Shown: positions 13,001-24,275, numbered from the stretch's first letter. The stretch: 64,000 nucleotides of DNA from Phoronis australis (GCA_002633005.1 NMRA01000167.1:497124-561123), one strand, 5' to 3'. A program made the numbers and translations. The notes: generated by a model from the sequence alone, not told the origin.

Positions 13001-16000
13001 GTCATTTCTCTGCAGCATTGTGCTACGTGGGTTTTCTATGTTCTCTAGCGTAATTTGCTGAAGACCATCAAGGTAAAAGAGCGGGACATCCTCAACCTGC
13101 GTTTGAAGCTGGACTTGCAGAAAGCGATAACTAAAGAGCACATTCAGCTGGAGAATAGACTGAAGGATGACATGGGCCAGAGTGAGGATACCAAACATCA
13201 CTTGGAGACAGAGGTGTCTTTATTGAAGGTAAGAGTCATGTTGTCATGGAGATTGGTTTGTAGATTTTGTGAAAGTACTATGCATCGCTTGGAGACAGGT
13301 GTCTGTGTTGATGGTCGGAGCCATGTTGCCATGATGGAAGCTGGTCTGAAGGTCTTTGTGTTGGTCAGTAAGGGTTGATTAACACTAGGAAGCAGGAGGT
13401 CTGTGTGTTGAAGGTAGGTAGTCTTGTTTCCATGGAAAATTGTCGGTTGTGGACCTTGTTGAGGATATTGAACACTGCGCATGAAGACTTTGAGGTAGTA
13501 ATCTTGAAGGTGGGTAGAACTTGGTGAAGATGTTGGATCTCGCACGATAAAAGGCAGACTGTGGGGTGTCTAATGTTGAAGGTAGGTTGCTATGTAAGCA
13601 AGGCTATAGACAGGTTTTCAGTACGATATAAGAACTAGTCTTTCTTCTCAGCCCCTGGTTTGCTTCATGTAAGATATCGTCATGGTTGCATTGTCCTTTC
13701 AGTTCAGCTTGGTAGTGTAGAAGTTGCACCTTTGAGCTGGCATACATCAGTTAGTCTTAGGTGGAAGTTATAGCCTTCTGCTTTGGCCGAGTGCTTCCGG
13801 CTGTTAGTTGTCACTAATGCATAATGACTGACTTCCTGTCAGCGTTTTTCAATAGTTCAACATCATGATGGTAAATGACATATGACAGTACCTTACTCTT
13901 AGAAGATTTTGCCAAGGATGCACCAGAACAACCTTTAAGAAAACTTTTCTTTATTATTTACTCATCTATAGGCATTTGCAAATGTCAAGTAAAACACCAT
14001 GCCGAGGTTTATTTTCAAGCACAGATGTGCAATTTCTGCTGCAATTACATGGAGATTATTTTGCAGGCAGTATTTTGAAAAGTTAGTACTTTGATATTAA
14101 AAGATTTGTAACAGGCAAAACACTTTCTTGTCTGCCACCTTGATTTTGTTGGCGATGCATCTGAACATAAAGCTGCCATTGTGTCCATTATTTCTTGGTG
14201 GAAATGTTCAAAGTGCTTTCTTTAATGAACCCAAGGCTGGTAGATTCCATTATTTTTAGGTGGAACATTTCTAAGTGTTTCCATTTACTTCTAGGTGGAA
14301 AAGGAAAACTTAGAAGAAAAGTTACAAGAAGAGCATGAGGATGATGTTATCCTTCAGTCTACTATTGATTCACTTCGGAGTGAGAACAGCGATCTAAAGA
14401 ACAAGTTGACGCTGGAAGAGAGGGATGCTCACCAACTTGAGAAGAAGATAGCGCTGTTGGAGGCGGAGCTTAGCCACGAGGTCATGGATGACATCAGCTT
14501 GGAGTCTGAGATCATGTCTCTGAGGAGGGAGATTGGCCATCTGAGAACCACCATTGAAGAGATGGTGTCGAGAGAGGAGAACATGGTAGGTTTTGTTGTA
14601 CAGGGCTTGGAATTTTGGTTGTATAAATGGGATGGTGCTTTGAGTTTTTAGGTTGGGCCTGTGTAGCTGTAGTTTTTCAAAATAAGGTCTTTGATAGAAC
14701 TCTGTCAGACTATATGATGAGCTTCTTGTTGGGAATATTTCAATTGGGTATTATTTCAATTGGCAGTCTAGTTGAAGTTTTATCACACTAAAATGTCTTT
14801 TTTGTTTAAGGTGATGTTTAACCATTAATTATTTACAGCATTAATTATGATTGTAAATGGCCATGCACAATTATGCAGCAGCACCTGTCGCCATCACTGT
14901 AATCAGCTGATTGTGGTTAGTCCATACTGTGTGTATTTAGCTGAATCTTAAATCTTCCCTCAGACAAGAAGTATTGGATTTGGAGAACTGGACAATGGTC
15001 ACTGTACTGCGAATGGGATGCACCTTGAGCAATGTGGTAAGGTGTTTCTTTATTTCCTGCATCTGTTAAAATGCACATCTTTGTGCTCCCCAACATAGTG
15101 AGAGTGCATCTCTGTCTGCCTGTCTCTCCGTCCATCTGTCTGGTGTTTGACCATTCGTCTGTTAAGCATTCAACTCTGCATCTCTTTTATACTAAATCTT
15201 TTTGAATTATTCGTAAAATTTTGGCGACATGATTTAATTCTATGAAGAAGATGCTGTCACACGCCAGTTATGACAGATCACGGTTCTGATGAAGACTTGA
15301 GTCTTGCTTCAGCAATTTGGTACTTCCACATGACCATTTATGAATAAAGTTAAAGCCTATCTTGAACGGTAACACCTAAGTGAATTTAGTTCCTACAGTA
15401 TGTTAGGAGCATCGCTCTGAACCCACTATTGCCATAAATTTCCAAATGTAACGAACTGTTAGGCGTATTGGCTTGCTTTTGTCTAGGTCACCTCAAGAAT
15501 CACCTTTTAATTCAAACAGCTGCGAGTAACACCCGCAAACAGTGGTGTTTTATTCAGACCCCTATTCAGTACAACTGTTATTGGCCTTTGTTTGTGCTGG
15601 GATCTCGCAGTGATGCAACATGGCACGAAAAGGTAGCTTCACCTATTATTTGATGGGCTTACATTTGCGGGATTGAACTTGCGTTTTCTTACTTTACTAA
15701 GGCTGTGCTAGGACAATCGGGTTAGCTCAGTACATTTAAAATAACAACATTCTGTTGAAGTTTGGCTTTAAAGTTTTTGCCAAGATGGAATGGATCATAT
15801 CTGTCACCGTCTTGCGTAAAAGTGTATAATATGAGCATTCCATGTGGTGTGGACGTTTGCTGTTGTTTAAGTCAGCATTCACAGACAACCTTCATGTAAA
15901 TGACTCATGCTGATCCAGTTTGTGATCAGGTGTCGTGTAAGTGCGACTAAACTGGACCAAGTCGTGCCATGACCACTCAAACCTTGGCAGCCGTTCCCGG

Positions 16001-18503
16001 GTAAAACAGGTTTAGTGGTTGGTATTTGAGTAGCACTAACCACATGTTTGCTGTAGTTACGGCCATCATCTTTTGTTTGAGCTCTTTGGATCACCGATTT
16101 CCTTTAGTGTTGCCACTTCCTGGAATTTTAACACCATTCTGGGTTTAGCTATTTACAACACATAGGGGGCAGTAAATCGAATGTCTTCTCTGGCAGGACT
16201 ATAAACCCTTGCCAGGCCAACTGGAACTTTCGCAAGGCTAAGAGCACAGTTCACAAAGAACTACTTTCGCTGACATTTCAAGTCAATTTCAAAAGCCTAT
16301 GTTGTATGAACGGCATCCATGATTTACAACTTTCCCAAATTCAAAGACACCATGGGGACTAGTTAACCCCTCCCTACGCAAAATGACTAAAAGGCTGACT
16401 TGGCTTGAGTACATAAGACCCCAGTTCAACCATATACAATTATTATAACAGTTTGGCGAATCTCCAAAAGAGATGTGCCTGGGGTTGCATGCCATGAACA
16501 TCCTGAGTGCAAAAAGTTTAAAATTGGTCGGTAACCTTGAAGTTGAGCATAACCAAGAACGGGTTTCTTTAGGTGAAATATTTGAAACGGAAGCGAGGGT
16601 TAAGTCAAACTTGGGCAGTAACCCCAATGTGTATTGTGAATTATTATCCATCTGCGTTATTTCCTTTGAAGGACTTGTTGACGTGACAAAGTACACCAAG
16701 GAGATGCAAGATGTTTACATGAAGGTTAGTACAATTCGCACCGTGTTCATGATCAGTTCACGTCTCAGCATGGCTTCTGGAGATTGCGTGTACAGTTCAC
16801 GCCAAAAGTTTCCAGACAATTTTCCATTTCCTCATCATGACGGATAACATCTTCTCGTTCCATGTGCTCTAACCTAAAAATTCCCTTTGCACGCGGCCAT
16901 CGTTAGGGCGGTGTTCGCTTTCACGCAGTCTTCATAGCGGGGAACTGTGGGCTATTTTAGTCTGGATTATTTTTTCGTCAACTGTGTTTATAATGATAGA
17001 CTATAACTATACTTGGTCTTGTTCTAGTATGAAAAATGGCAATAGGGTGCTCTTATGGGACTTTCCGTATCGCTGTATCTGTGATTATTTGAAGCAGAAT
17101 TTCAACATATGAGCTGGTTAAAAACTAGAATTGAATGATAGCTTTTACTCTCAGAAATATCGCAATTAACCTTACCTTGATAGAATCCCATTCCGTAGCA
17201 AAATCAAAGTTGTAGGCAGTGAGTATGTGTGTGATTTCGCCATTCTGTATGTGTGATTTTGCAATTTTAGGGTTGGCCAACCCTGATTAACTCAGAGATA
17301 TTCTTGAGTTGTTGAAGGTTTCAATAATCTTGTTGGTAATGGAAATGGAATTCTGTGATGGTGAATGTGAAACCAATTTAACGAGAGAACATGTAAAAGG
17401 CTAGATTCGATTTTTGTTTTTAGGCAGCTTAACACCGTAGAACATGTATACAATGAAACAAATTAACGTGTTTTAACTTCAAGTTCTACTTTTTGACTAC
17501 TGTGCATTGGTGCACTTGTCTTTTCAGTCAGCCCTTACCAGTCTGCCGCTTGATCAGCCTGCCATTTTGGATCTCACTACGTCCGCCCAAGACAAGACTG
17601 ATAGTTTGCGGGAACTGCAGCAGTTATACAGCATTCAAACTGCATCCTTATCAGCTCAAATTGTAAGGCAGAGGCACACCATTCTGTTTCATGGTACCGT
17701 AAATCATAGGCTCAATACTCAGCTCCGGCAGTGTCAGAAGGACGGGGTCAATATCACTCAGCCAACTTTCTCATCATGTCTGTCGTTGCTACTCAACTGT
17801 AGTGCATGTAGTGATGTTCATCTTGAAAACATCAGCTCTGTCCTTCATATGTACCTTGCGTACTTTATGAACTCAACTCTCAACTCCGAGTTCATGGAGT
17901 ATCTGCAGAGGAAGCAGACCGACTATACATCGTCGGAACATTTCAAACACTTCTCTAGACAATTCCGTTCTGCTTTTGAGCAAGCTCAGAACATTTTCCA
18001 ATCGGGCTGGAAGAATTTCCGCAAGGCTAACCATTCTGAGAACTTCAAGAAGTCAGCAGACAATGCAAAGCAGACCGTGAATCGGTTCTGGAAGAAGTTT
18101 CAAAGATCTGACACTTATGCCTCTGTGATGAAGGCAGCGGACCAAACGTCGAAAGTGCTGAACAATGTGTCCCATAAGGTGTCTGATAAGGTGCAGAGCA
18201 CCGTGAACCATATTCATAGATATGGCGCACCAGTCTTACAAAAGTTATACAACAGCACGCGTGACACAGTTCTCAACATCCCTCCTTGGAGGGACATCAA
18301 GGAAGCCACGAAGAAGTTTACGAATTCCAGGAAGTCGTCGGTGAAGGAGATGTATCAGAAGGTGAAAGAGAATGTGGCTGAAGGCTGGAGACATGTGAAG
18401 GAGAGTTGTTCTTGGTGCAGAAAGGAACAAAGAGCGAGCAAGTACTATGGAAAAGAAGCCAAAGTGGGCCTCAGGAAACCGGAACGTGATGATGATGATG
18501 ATT

Positions 18504-18536
<33 letters not shown>

Positions 18537-19192
18537 GGGATGATGGTGATGGGGAGAAGGATGGCAGAGTTGATAAGAAATATAAGGAGAATCATGCTGC
18601 TGAAGTGTTTAAGAAAGGGTTTGGGAAGTATGTCTTATACTTGCATGCCTTGGGTGTGGGAGAGACCTATGGGAAAATGACCAAAAAAGACAAGAGACTC
18701 ATTTATCAGAAGCTAAAGGACTTTGGGGAGGACCACAGACACTCAGTCATCAAGCTTGGTAAGAAAGGTTGGTTTTTCTGCCAACTGCAGTGGTGGAGTC
18801 AAGCGGCTAAAGGCGGTCATATGAAATCTGCAGAATCGTGTGATGGAGACCTGATGGATTGGCAAGTGAAGCTGAGTAAGTCTTCAAGTGTGGGCAACAA
18901 CCGGGTCAATGGAAGTAGGAAGGCTGTAACTAGTGATCACGACTCTGATGGAGGCTGGTACTTCCGGCACTATGACAATCGCAAGGTAGTTGACGACGCA
19001 GCATGGTACTTTCATCGCAGCGATGGTCGAGATCACCAGCGTCATGACTCTAGACAACAGTCGAGTCGCGTGCACTACATGCGCAAACCCATCAGCCAGC
19101 GACGACATCACAACGTCGACTGGATTGAGCGGCGTGCGAGGGAAAGGGCACAACTGAGACGGGAGCAGAGGGGTGACCACACCAGGTGGTAA
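3970..19192 (+). CDS. CCPG1: CCPG1/PBXIP1-family ER membrane protein (5'-partial, 11 exons)
   Basis: Joined coding exons are 3970-4037, 5407-5523, 9362-9595, 10578-10714, 11362-11433, 12498-12620, 13049-13228, 14295-14585, 14964-15036, 16672-16724 and 17528-19192. All phases agree, giving 1003 codons plus TAA. Counting from the first whole codon, residues 23-31 (DSDFVRIEP) and 76-83 (ESDISLLD) resemble the two FIP200-interacting acidic motifs of vertebrate CCPG1. Residues 117-139 form one hydrophobic helix ending GMGIGHAIG. Residues about 141-450 are heptad-rich coiled coil. The long last exon encodes basic amphipathic helices, an Asp run and repeated W-Y/F-F/I aromatic-basic motifs near the C-terminus. 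Known from the family: CCPG1 is a type II ER membrane protein linking ER to FIP200/ATG8 in selective autophagy, and PBXIP1 is its paralogue. Inferred: this is the single invertebrate orthologue. The protein is longer than the roughly 750-residue vertebrate members. The assignment rests on architecture and motifs, not a database search. Confidence 0.72.
5407..5523 (+). CDS. CCPG1-like exon b, first FIR-like motif
   Basis: Acceptor gattgcag and donor gtgagg, 117 bases. With the previous exon it encodes DSDFVRIEPGH, an acidic Ser-Asp-aromatic/aliphatic motif like the FIP200-binding motif of CCPG1. A His- and Ser-rich disordered stretch ending in FQFIGREE follows. Confidence 0.75.
8312..8475 (+). 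repeat. dispersed intronic repeat, copy 1
   Basis: About 160 bases starting ctaagagcatggttcacaaa match, with many substitutions, a second copy at 16238-16400 in the same orientation. It lies in the intron between exons b and c. No terminal inverted repeat is obvious; the family is unknown. Confidence 0.65.
9362..9595 (+). CDS. CCPG1-like exon c, second FIR-like motif and transmembrane helix
   Basis: Acceptor cctgacag and a strong gtaagt donor, 234 bases. It encodes an acidic cytosolic segment with ESDISLLDSEDL, then a hydrophobic helix from LNLCLSIMAACV to GMGIGHAIG. No signal peptide is visible upstream, so a type II topology (N-terminus cytosolic) is likely. Confidence 0.82.
10578..10714 (+). 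CDS. CCPG1-like exon d, start of coiled coil
   Basis: Acceptor ctcttcag and donor gtagga, 137 bases. It encodes a charged helix immediately after the membrane span (REASLQQEIRQGQQERLRV...), ending in phase 0. Leu at heptad positions supports a coiled coil. Confidence 0.78.
11362..11433 (+). CDS. CCPG1-like exon e
   Basis: 72 bases between acceptor gattgcag and donor gtcggt, in phase 0 at both ends. It encodes IERLLKAADYWREEYEELLR and more, a charged helix. The donor is weaker than its neighbours. Confidence 0.72.
12498..12620 (+). CDS. CCPG1-like exon f
   Basis: 123 bases in phase 0 between acceptor cattcag and donor gtgggt. A short charged helix (NEEKWRQEKEQLTS) is followed by a Pro/Gln/Val-rich linker and YYAYLSEK, so the coiled coil is interrupted here. 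Confidence 0.72.
13049..13228 (+). CDS. CCPG1-like exon g, coiled coil
   Basis: 180 bases in phase 0, acceptor ttctctag and donor gtaaga. It encodes RNLLKTIKVKERDILNLRLK and a continuing charged helix to EVSLLK. The last 25 bases plus donor are repeated in decayed form several times in the following intron. Confidence 0.8.
13204..13600 (+). repeat. tandem decayed copies of the exon g 3' end and donor
   Basis: The exon/intron junction (ggagacagaggtgtct..ttgaag|gtaaga..catgttgtcatgg) recurs in degenerate form near 13290, 13394, 13490 and 13560, spaced roughly 70-105 bases apart. Several copies keep a donor-like ttgaaggtaggt. They look like internal duplications of an exon end and could act as cryptic or decoy donors. 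Confidence 0.6.
14295..14585 (+). CDS. CCPG1-like exon h, long coiled coil
   Basis: 291 bases in phase 0, acceptor acttctag and donor gtaggt. It encodes 97 residues of almost uninterrupted heptad helix, from VEKENLEEKLQEEHEDD to EEMVSREENM. This is the strongest coiled coil of the protein and probably drives oligomerisation. Confidence 0.85.
14964..15036 (+). CDS. CCPG1-like exon i (small)
   Basis: 73 bases between acceptor tccctcag and donor gtaagg. It encodes TRSIGFGELDNGHCTANGMH and LEQC, then one base. It is too short to find by length, but it is the exon that restores the reading frame between the phase-0 end of exon h and the phase-1 start required by exon j. Confidence 0.62.
16238..16400 (+). 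repeat. dispersed intronic repeat, copy 2
   Basis: Starts ctaagagcacagttcacaaa and ends near the Pro-rich-looking cccctccctacg. It is homologous to 8312-8475. It sits in the intron just upstream of exon j. Confidence 0.65.
16672..16724 (+). CDS. CCPG1-like exon j (small)
   Basis: 53 bases between acceptor cctttgaag and donor gttagt. It encodes LVDVTKYTKEMQDVYMK after a split Gly codon. Its other two frames hit stops, and its phases match exons i and k. Confidence 0.65.
17528..19192 (+). CDS. CCPG1-like terminal coding exon k
   Basis: Acceptor cttttcag; 554 codons plus TAA in one exon. It starts SALTSLPLDQPAILDL. Cys-containing and N-glycosylation-like sites (NCS, NIS, NST) agree with a luminal position. 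Amphipathic Lys/Phe/Trp helices follow (FSRQFRSAFEQAQNIFQSGW and on), then an Asp run, then a segment FGKYVLYLHALGVGETYGK. The C-terminus has repeated aromatic-basic motifs (GWYFRHYDNRK, AWYFHRSDGRD, DWIERRARERAQLRR) that recall the PBXIP1/CCPG1 C-terminus. A hydrophobic frame on the opposite strand is only the shadow of the GAT repeat. Confidence 0.85.
18488..18551 (+). repeat. coding (GAT)n microsatellite
   Basis: A nearly pure GAT repeat within the terminal exon of the CCPG1-like gene encodes an Asp run with one Tyr and a few Gly interruptions. Length changes in threes would keep the frame, so the acidic tract is probably length-polymorphic. Confidence 0.9.
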
Positions 19193-20257
19193 ACTGGTGA
19201 GCTTATGTTGTGCACTAACAAGATGAAAGAAACATTTAGAGACAGAGATCTCTTTTGGCTTAATCTAGTCTGTGTGCTGCAACACAGGTTTTAGCAGTGC
19301 TTTTTAATGAACAGTGTATGGTGGTATTGTTGTCATGTCTTTATTGATTAAGGCATTGTCTTCTACAAATTGCTTCTGTTTAAAACATTAGGTTTTGGAA
19401 AAAATAAAGTGATTATTGCTTAACATGCACTTCAGCAAATGTTTTGAAATAGTAACTCATAGGTAGTTGGAAGTGCCTATCTATTCCGAACCTGACATTG
19501 GCATTCGAACACTGTCGATATGTTTCATTCCCTTATGCGTGTGTTGCTACACTGGGTTATTAGGCACTTTGTGTAGTCTTTGACCTATTTTTGGCTCTTT
19601 GGACAAAGTTCCTTTGTGAGTTATGGTAACTGAACATAGTCTGTGCTGTACTGCCAGAGACCTTGTACAATATTGTTGAAAGAGACCTATGTTATTTTAT
19701 CTGCTATTTATTTCTTAAGTCACATGTCGTGTTGCATTATGTTAGGGTTAAGCTGAAGCAGAGAATCATTTCTTGTTGTAATTGATCATTGCCATAGCTT
19801 TATGTTGTTTTATGTTATTATTTTTCAGGACAAAATACATGTTTGTGTTCTTAGTTGGAGTTGGACACAGTTTCCTGTGGATTCTTTTGTTACCAGGAGG
19901 TCGATGCCTGGGCGTGACTGCTTCTAATGTTTTTGAGACTGTGTTTCTGTATTAAAACACACATACATAACTTGGAAGAATAGAATCCTCATGTTCAACT
20001 TAGATGAACTTTTGTGACAGAGAGTTCTTTCACCCGCAAAACAGCAATGCTATGTTTTGAGTTGTTTATAGATGGCGCTGTATGTGTCTGGACTTGCATG
20101 TACAGTACAATGACCCTCTACATTTTGTTTGGTATTCAAACCGTGTGCTTACCGATCGGTGTTGCTGAAATAAAATGCTACCTGAACTAAATATGGAAGC
20201 CTAAGTATTCGTCTATGCCAAGTTGTAATTGGTTTACTGGTAGACAGTTGGAATAAA
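19193..20257 (+). other. 3' UTR of CCPG1-like gene with poly(A) signals
   Basis: AATAAA occurs at 19403-19408, 20169-20174 and 20252-20257, giving possible short and long 3' UTRs. The stretch from about 19370 to 20380 is duplicated, strongly diverged, at about 31450-32530. The extent of the transcript is inferred from the signals. Confidence 0.6.
20070..20078 (+). promoter_or_regulatory. CTCF-like core agatggcgc
   Basis: Matches the conserved bilaterian CTCF core AGRKGGCGC, within the 3' UTR. A short motif can occur by chance; a second CTCF-like motif lies 330 bases downstream. Confidence 0.3.
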
Positions 20258-22379
20258 AATATCGTTAGTGATATCAATGCACCTTTAAAGAGCAAACAGC
20301 TACATAATCACTGTACTGAAAGGCAAGCGAACAAGTTATGTTTTATAACACAAGGGTGTGAAGAGTGCAAAAATGAAAAATCACTTCAAATGAGGCTTTT
20401 GACCACCAGATGGCACTACAGGGCATAGTTCAAATCTTCAAGGCTTAGAATTTTTCTCTTTTAAGAGGTTTTTTTCTTTCATTTAAAGACGTTTCTTGTA
20501 GTTAAATTCTACCTCAGTCACAAAAAGTATTTATTTCAGATAACCCTATTTATTTGTGGAGGATGCATCACCTAGGAAATTTTCCTCTTAGTCATCGGTC
20601 ATTCCAAGCCTTTAATCTTGCTGGCTATTGTTATTTTCTGTTATCAATCTTGGTTGATCGAGGCATAATTCAATGAGTACACGTTAGTGTTCTTGGTTGA
20701 CGATTGAGGAGGATGGAGGAGCTTGTTAGACTCGTGGTGGCGATATCGTGTGGTTTATAATATCTCCATCATCACAGTACATGTACATATAGCTCAGTGG
20801 CAAGCGACTAACGGTAGTTCCAAAAGCGGTCATCGTTTCACCTTTCAGTGATACTTAGTTAGGCTTACCTCATAAACATGTGCACCGACAAAAGCGGCCT
20901 CCCCACTGCGTCTCTGCCTAAACTTGTCAATGACAATCATCGCATTGACGTAGCGCGACGTCGAGCTACACGCATGGGATGAGATTTCCATTGTAAGCTT
21001 GCTATGCACATATACAGTGTTGTAACGGATTTTTTTGTTCACGATACCAGTGAATTTTCTTTGAATTACAAAAAAGCGACGCGGAAATATAAATAAACTT
21101 TTATTTAATAAAAATTTTCACAAGCAGGAATAAACAGGAGACAATTTTCAAGTTACTCGATTATTTGACAAATTCAAATAGTACCAAAGTCATAAACAAA
21201 CACAAGATGGAATTCTGAACATTTTTTTCTGTACAGTAAGCGTTTGAAATATATAAAATGATAATTTTAGCTAGGAATTCCTTTTTGGAATTTAAGAAAA
21301 CTTTACCGCATACCTCAAAATTTTATGGTTAAATCTCAAGTTTTGCTCTCTAAAATGCCAAAGTTAGTGGAGACTGGGTACAGAGTAACAGAAGTCCATC
21401 ATAGTGTTCTAATTAAATGTTAAAAAACAACCTTAGTTGAAACGTTTTGGTTGAAGCGCCCCATTCTGTACTTGAACTCCGTTGACATTCTTGTTGGCTA
21501 GTAATTAAATATTCATTATTTTGTAGAATTTTGCAATTGAGATATCGATGTATATATACCTATGTGTATGCCTGACAGGTTTAAAATACTTGTATTAGTT
21601 CTAAAAACAAAGAGTGTTATGAATATGCGAAAAAACAGTGTAATGATAAAACCTTCCATGTACTAATTAGCTCCTTAATTAACCAATTAGTCAACCAATT
21701 TAGTGTAACGTCAATTAATAGAGTGTGTAAACGTTACGTAACGTGATATAAAGGAAAAGAACCAGATAGGTAGACATTATACAAATGACTAAAGTTAATC
21801 CGTCAGGGAAATTGTTGCAACTGATTCAAAAGACTGGTACCCGATAAAGACAGACGGATTTTAGAATATGGATCACTCGCAGTTGTGAAGAATCATAGGC
21901 ATTCATCTAAATTTATACAACTTCATATATAATTGTACCTTTGGTGCCGTTTGATCCAAGTTAACTTCTTTTTTCCTCCAATTGAATAGCTAATTACTCC
22001 ACCTATCTGAAATTTGCAGACGGGGTTATTCAGATAGTTATAATGGGCAAACATAGATACAATGTGCGTGATTTTGCCCTCAGTGCGCGGCAAACAAAAT
22101 CATCTACGACATGCTATGAACATTCCCACTAAATAAAATTGGTTCTAACCCCGGTGTTTAAGGTACACGGCGGGGTATGGAAAATTGAACTAGACCGTAT
22201 TTATCCACCTTGGCTGAGACGCGCTCGGCTCATGCTCAAAGGGATGCCGCCAAGCTGCTCTATTCATCGAGTCACGAGCGAGGATAATTGACTTCGCTCA
22301 TGCGGATATGATCAGCTGATTACAGTCTAGCCTAACAACTGTACTTTTTATGGAGAGAATTTTACGTAGTTTTTACTGT
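20258..22379. other. intergenic, nothing recognised
   Basis: AT-rich sequence between the poly(A) region and the assembly gap. Apart from the CTCF-like motif at 20403 I see no exon, RNA gene or inverted-repeat element. Confidence 0.5.
20403..20416 (+). promoter_or_regulatory. CTCF-like motif ccaccagatggcac
   Basis: Fits the CCASYAGRKGGCRS consensus, just past the last poly(A) signal of the CCPG1-like gene. This is a plausible position for a domain boundary, but it is inferred from the motif alone. Confidence 0.35.
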
Positions 22380-22932
22380 NNNNNNNNNNNNNNNNNNNNN
22401 NNNNNNNNNNNNNNNNNNNNNNNNNNNNNNNNNNNNNNNNNNNNNNNNNNNNNNNNNNNNNNNNNNNNNNNNNNNNNNNNNNNNNNNNNNNNNNNNNNNN
22501 NNNNNNNNNNNNNNNNNNNNNNNNNNNNNNNNNNNNNNNNNNNNNNNNNNNNNNNNNNNNNNNNNNNNNNNNNNNNNNNNNNNNNNNNNNNNNNNNNNNN
22601 NNNNNNNNNNNNNNNNNNNNNNNNNNNNNNNNNNNNNNNNNNNNNNNNNNNNNNNNNNNNNNNNNNNNNNNNNNNNNNNNNNNNNNNNNNNNNNNNNNNN
22701 NNNNNNNNNNNNNNNNNNNNNNNNNNNNNNNNNNNNNNNNNNNNNNNNNNNNNNNNNNNNNNNNNNNNNNNNNNNNNNNNNNNNNNNNNNNNNNNNNNNN
22801 NNNNNNNNNNNNNNNNNNNNNNNNNNNNNNNNNNNNNNNNNNNNNNNNNNNNNNNNNNNNNNNNNNNNNNNNNNNNNNNNNNNNNNNNNNNNNNNNNNNN
22901 NNNNNNNNNNNNNNNNNNNNNNNNNNNNNNNN
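22380..22932. other. assembly gap of 553 N
   Basis: A run of N; any open frame read across it is meaningless. Exons could be hidden here. Confidence 1.
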
Positions 22933-23647
22933 TGGCGATTCAGCGGCGACGCATCAGTCGGCAAGTTTTCGCCCTGTGATGAGCACAATTTTTTGAAAGA
23001 TTATCGTAATTTAACAACGGAAGTTCATAGCAATGCACCACAATTTTGTAGAAAGACTGTCATAGGCTAAAATTCGTCACAAAGCGTAAATTTTATGAAT
23101 CCTAGCTTCCGATTTTACCCGTTTGGGAAACCGGCTTTCAACTGCCGTAGGCTACAATAAGAATCCCCTCCCCGTGAAATGATTTTTTCTAAGCGTTTAT
23201 TAGAGCCAATACAGTATACAGCTTTCCACCAAGGCTAGATGATACTACGACACTATTCTTTGTTGCATTAGTAACTGGTCTTGGCTAATATTATCATTTT
23301 ATGGCCTGGTCGTCCATTCAGCCAAAAGTAGTTCCAGAGGTGGCTTATCAGCCAATTATTCACGCATGCTGACTCACAATAGAAGCCTGATAAGAGTGAA
23401 GGTGGATAAATGCGGTGTTCCTACAGTTTCTTGTTTTAGTGGATGTGTTCACGACATGGAGAAATCGGCCGCGTGTCGCGTACAACATTTCGGTAATTCG
23501 GAATGAAAAACGCATAGCGTACAGATCGAGGATTCGACTCACAGAGTCTGGCGGAACCGGCACCAGCCACCGCGGTGATACATGCCATAAAAATGTAACA
23601 GCCCAAGTTTAAGTTTAGCTTCTCATCTAATTAATTAAGTAGCCAAA
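22933..23647. other. intergenic, nothing recognised
   Basis: No exon with credible splice sites was seen. The open frames on both strands around 23360-23612 overlap each other and show no recognisable motif. Confidence 0.45.
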
Positions 23648-23791
23648 CGCATGGGCGGCGCACCCTAGCCCCCCCCGCTAGCTATAGTGCATAAGTGTCG
23701 GACACTGATTGACGAAGGCCGGGCCGGGTGGTGCACTAAGTGGGGGTTATAGCCCCCCTCCCAGCCCCCTATGGTGCGCCGTCCATGCTTA
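23648..23791. mobile_element. inverted-repeat element, family catgggcggcg
   Basis: The outer ends are gcatgggcggcgcacc and the near-complement ggtgcgccgtccatgc. The interior has C/G runs and gggggttatagccccc. Two related copies lie at 54711-54836 and 63066-63146. It has no coding capacity, so it is a miniature inverted-repeat element of unknown superfamily. Confidence 0.65.
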
Positions 23792-24275
23792 AAGAACGAA
23801 TCGAGTTGTAATAAAGGCCCTGCTAGCCTACTTAAATGACAGGTGGTGTTTCTTGAATTGGTACCCGCCTAGCGGCCGTCTTGGTGATGAACTCGATCGC
23901 CTTTTACAAACGCCAGATAACTATCGAGCGACACTTTTATAATGCTTGAGTCCACTGAATTTCCACCTGTGTCCGACCATCCGGAAAATTTAGCCTTGTC
24001 CGTAGCTTCACCGTGAGCTCTGTGACAATAATTCACACATGATAAGTCACCCCTATCGTGTCCAGTTCGAACTGGTTTGTGTTCGTTAGTCACGTGACAG
24101 GCACTGAACGTAAACACAAACCGATCAGGAGTGATCGCCATCAGTGACCAGCGTACCTCACGGATGATTCGCTGTGCAAGTGTTTAGTAGCATTCAGTTG
24201 CAGTTTTCACCTTTCACTTGGACGGGTTACCTGTGCATGTTTGTAGTATTACGGCCTGACTTAATTACCCGCAAG

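Noticed and set aside
18245-18595. Minus-strand frame with a long Ile run that looks like a membrane protein
   Set aside because: It is the antisense reading of the coding GAT microsatellite in the CCPG1-like terminal exon.
22350-22988. Long open frames across the N gap on both strands
   Set aside because: They consist of unknown bases and have no meaning.
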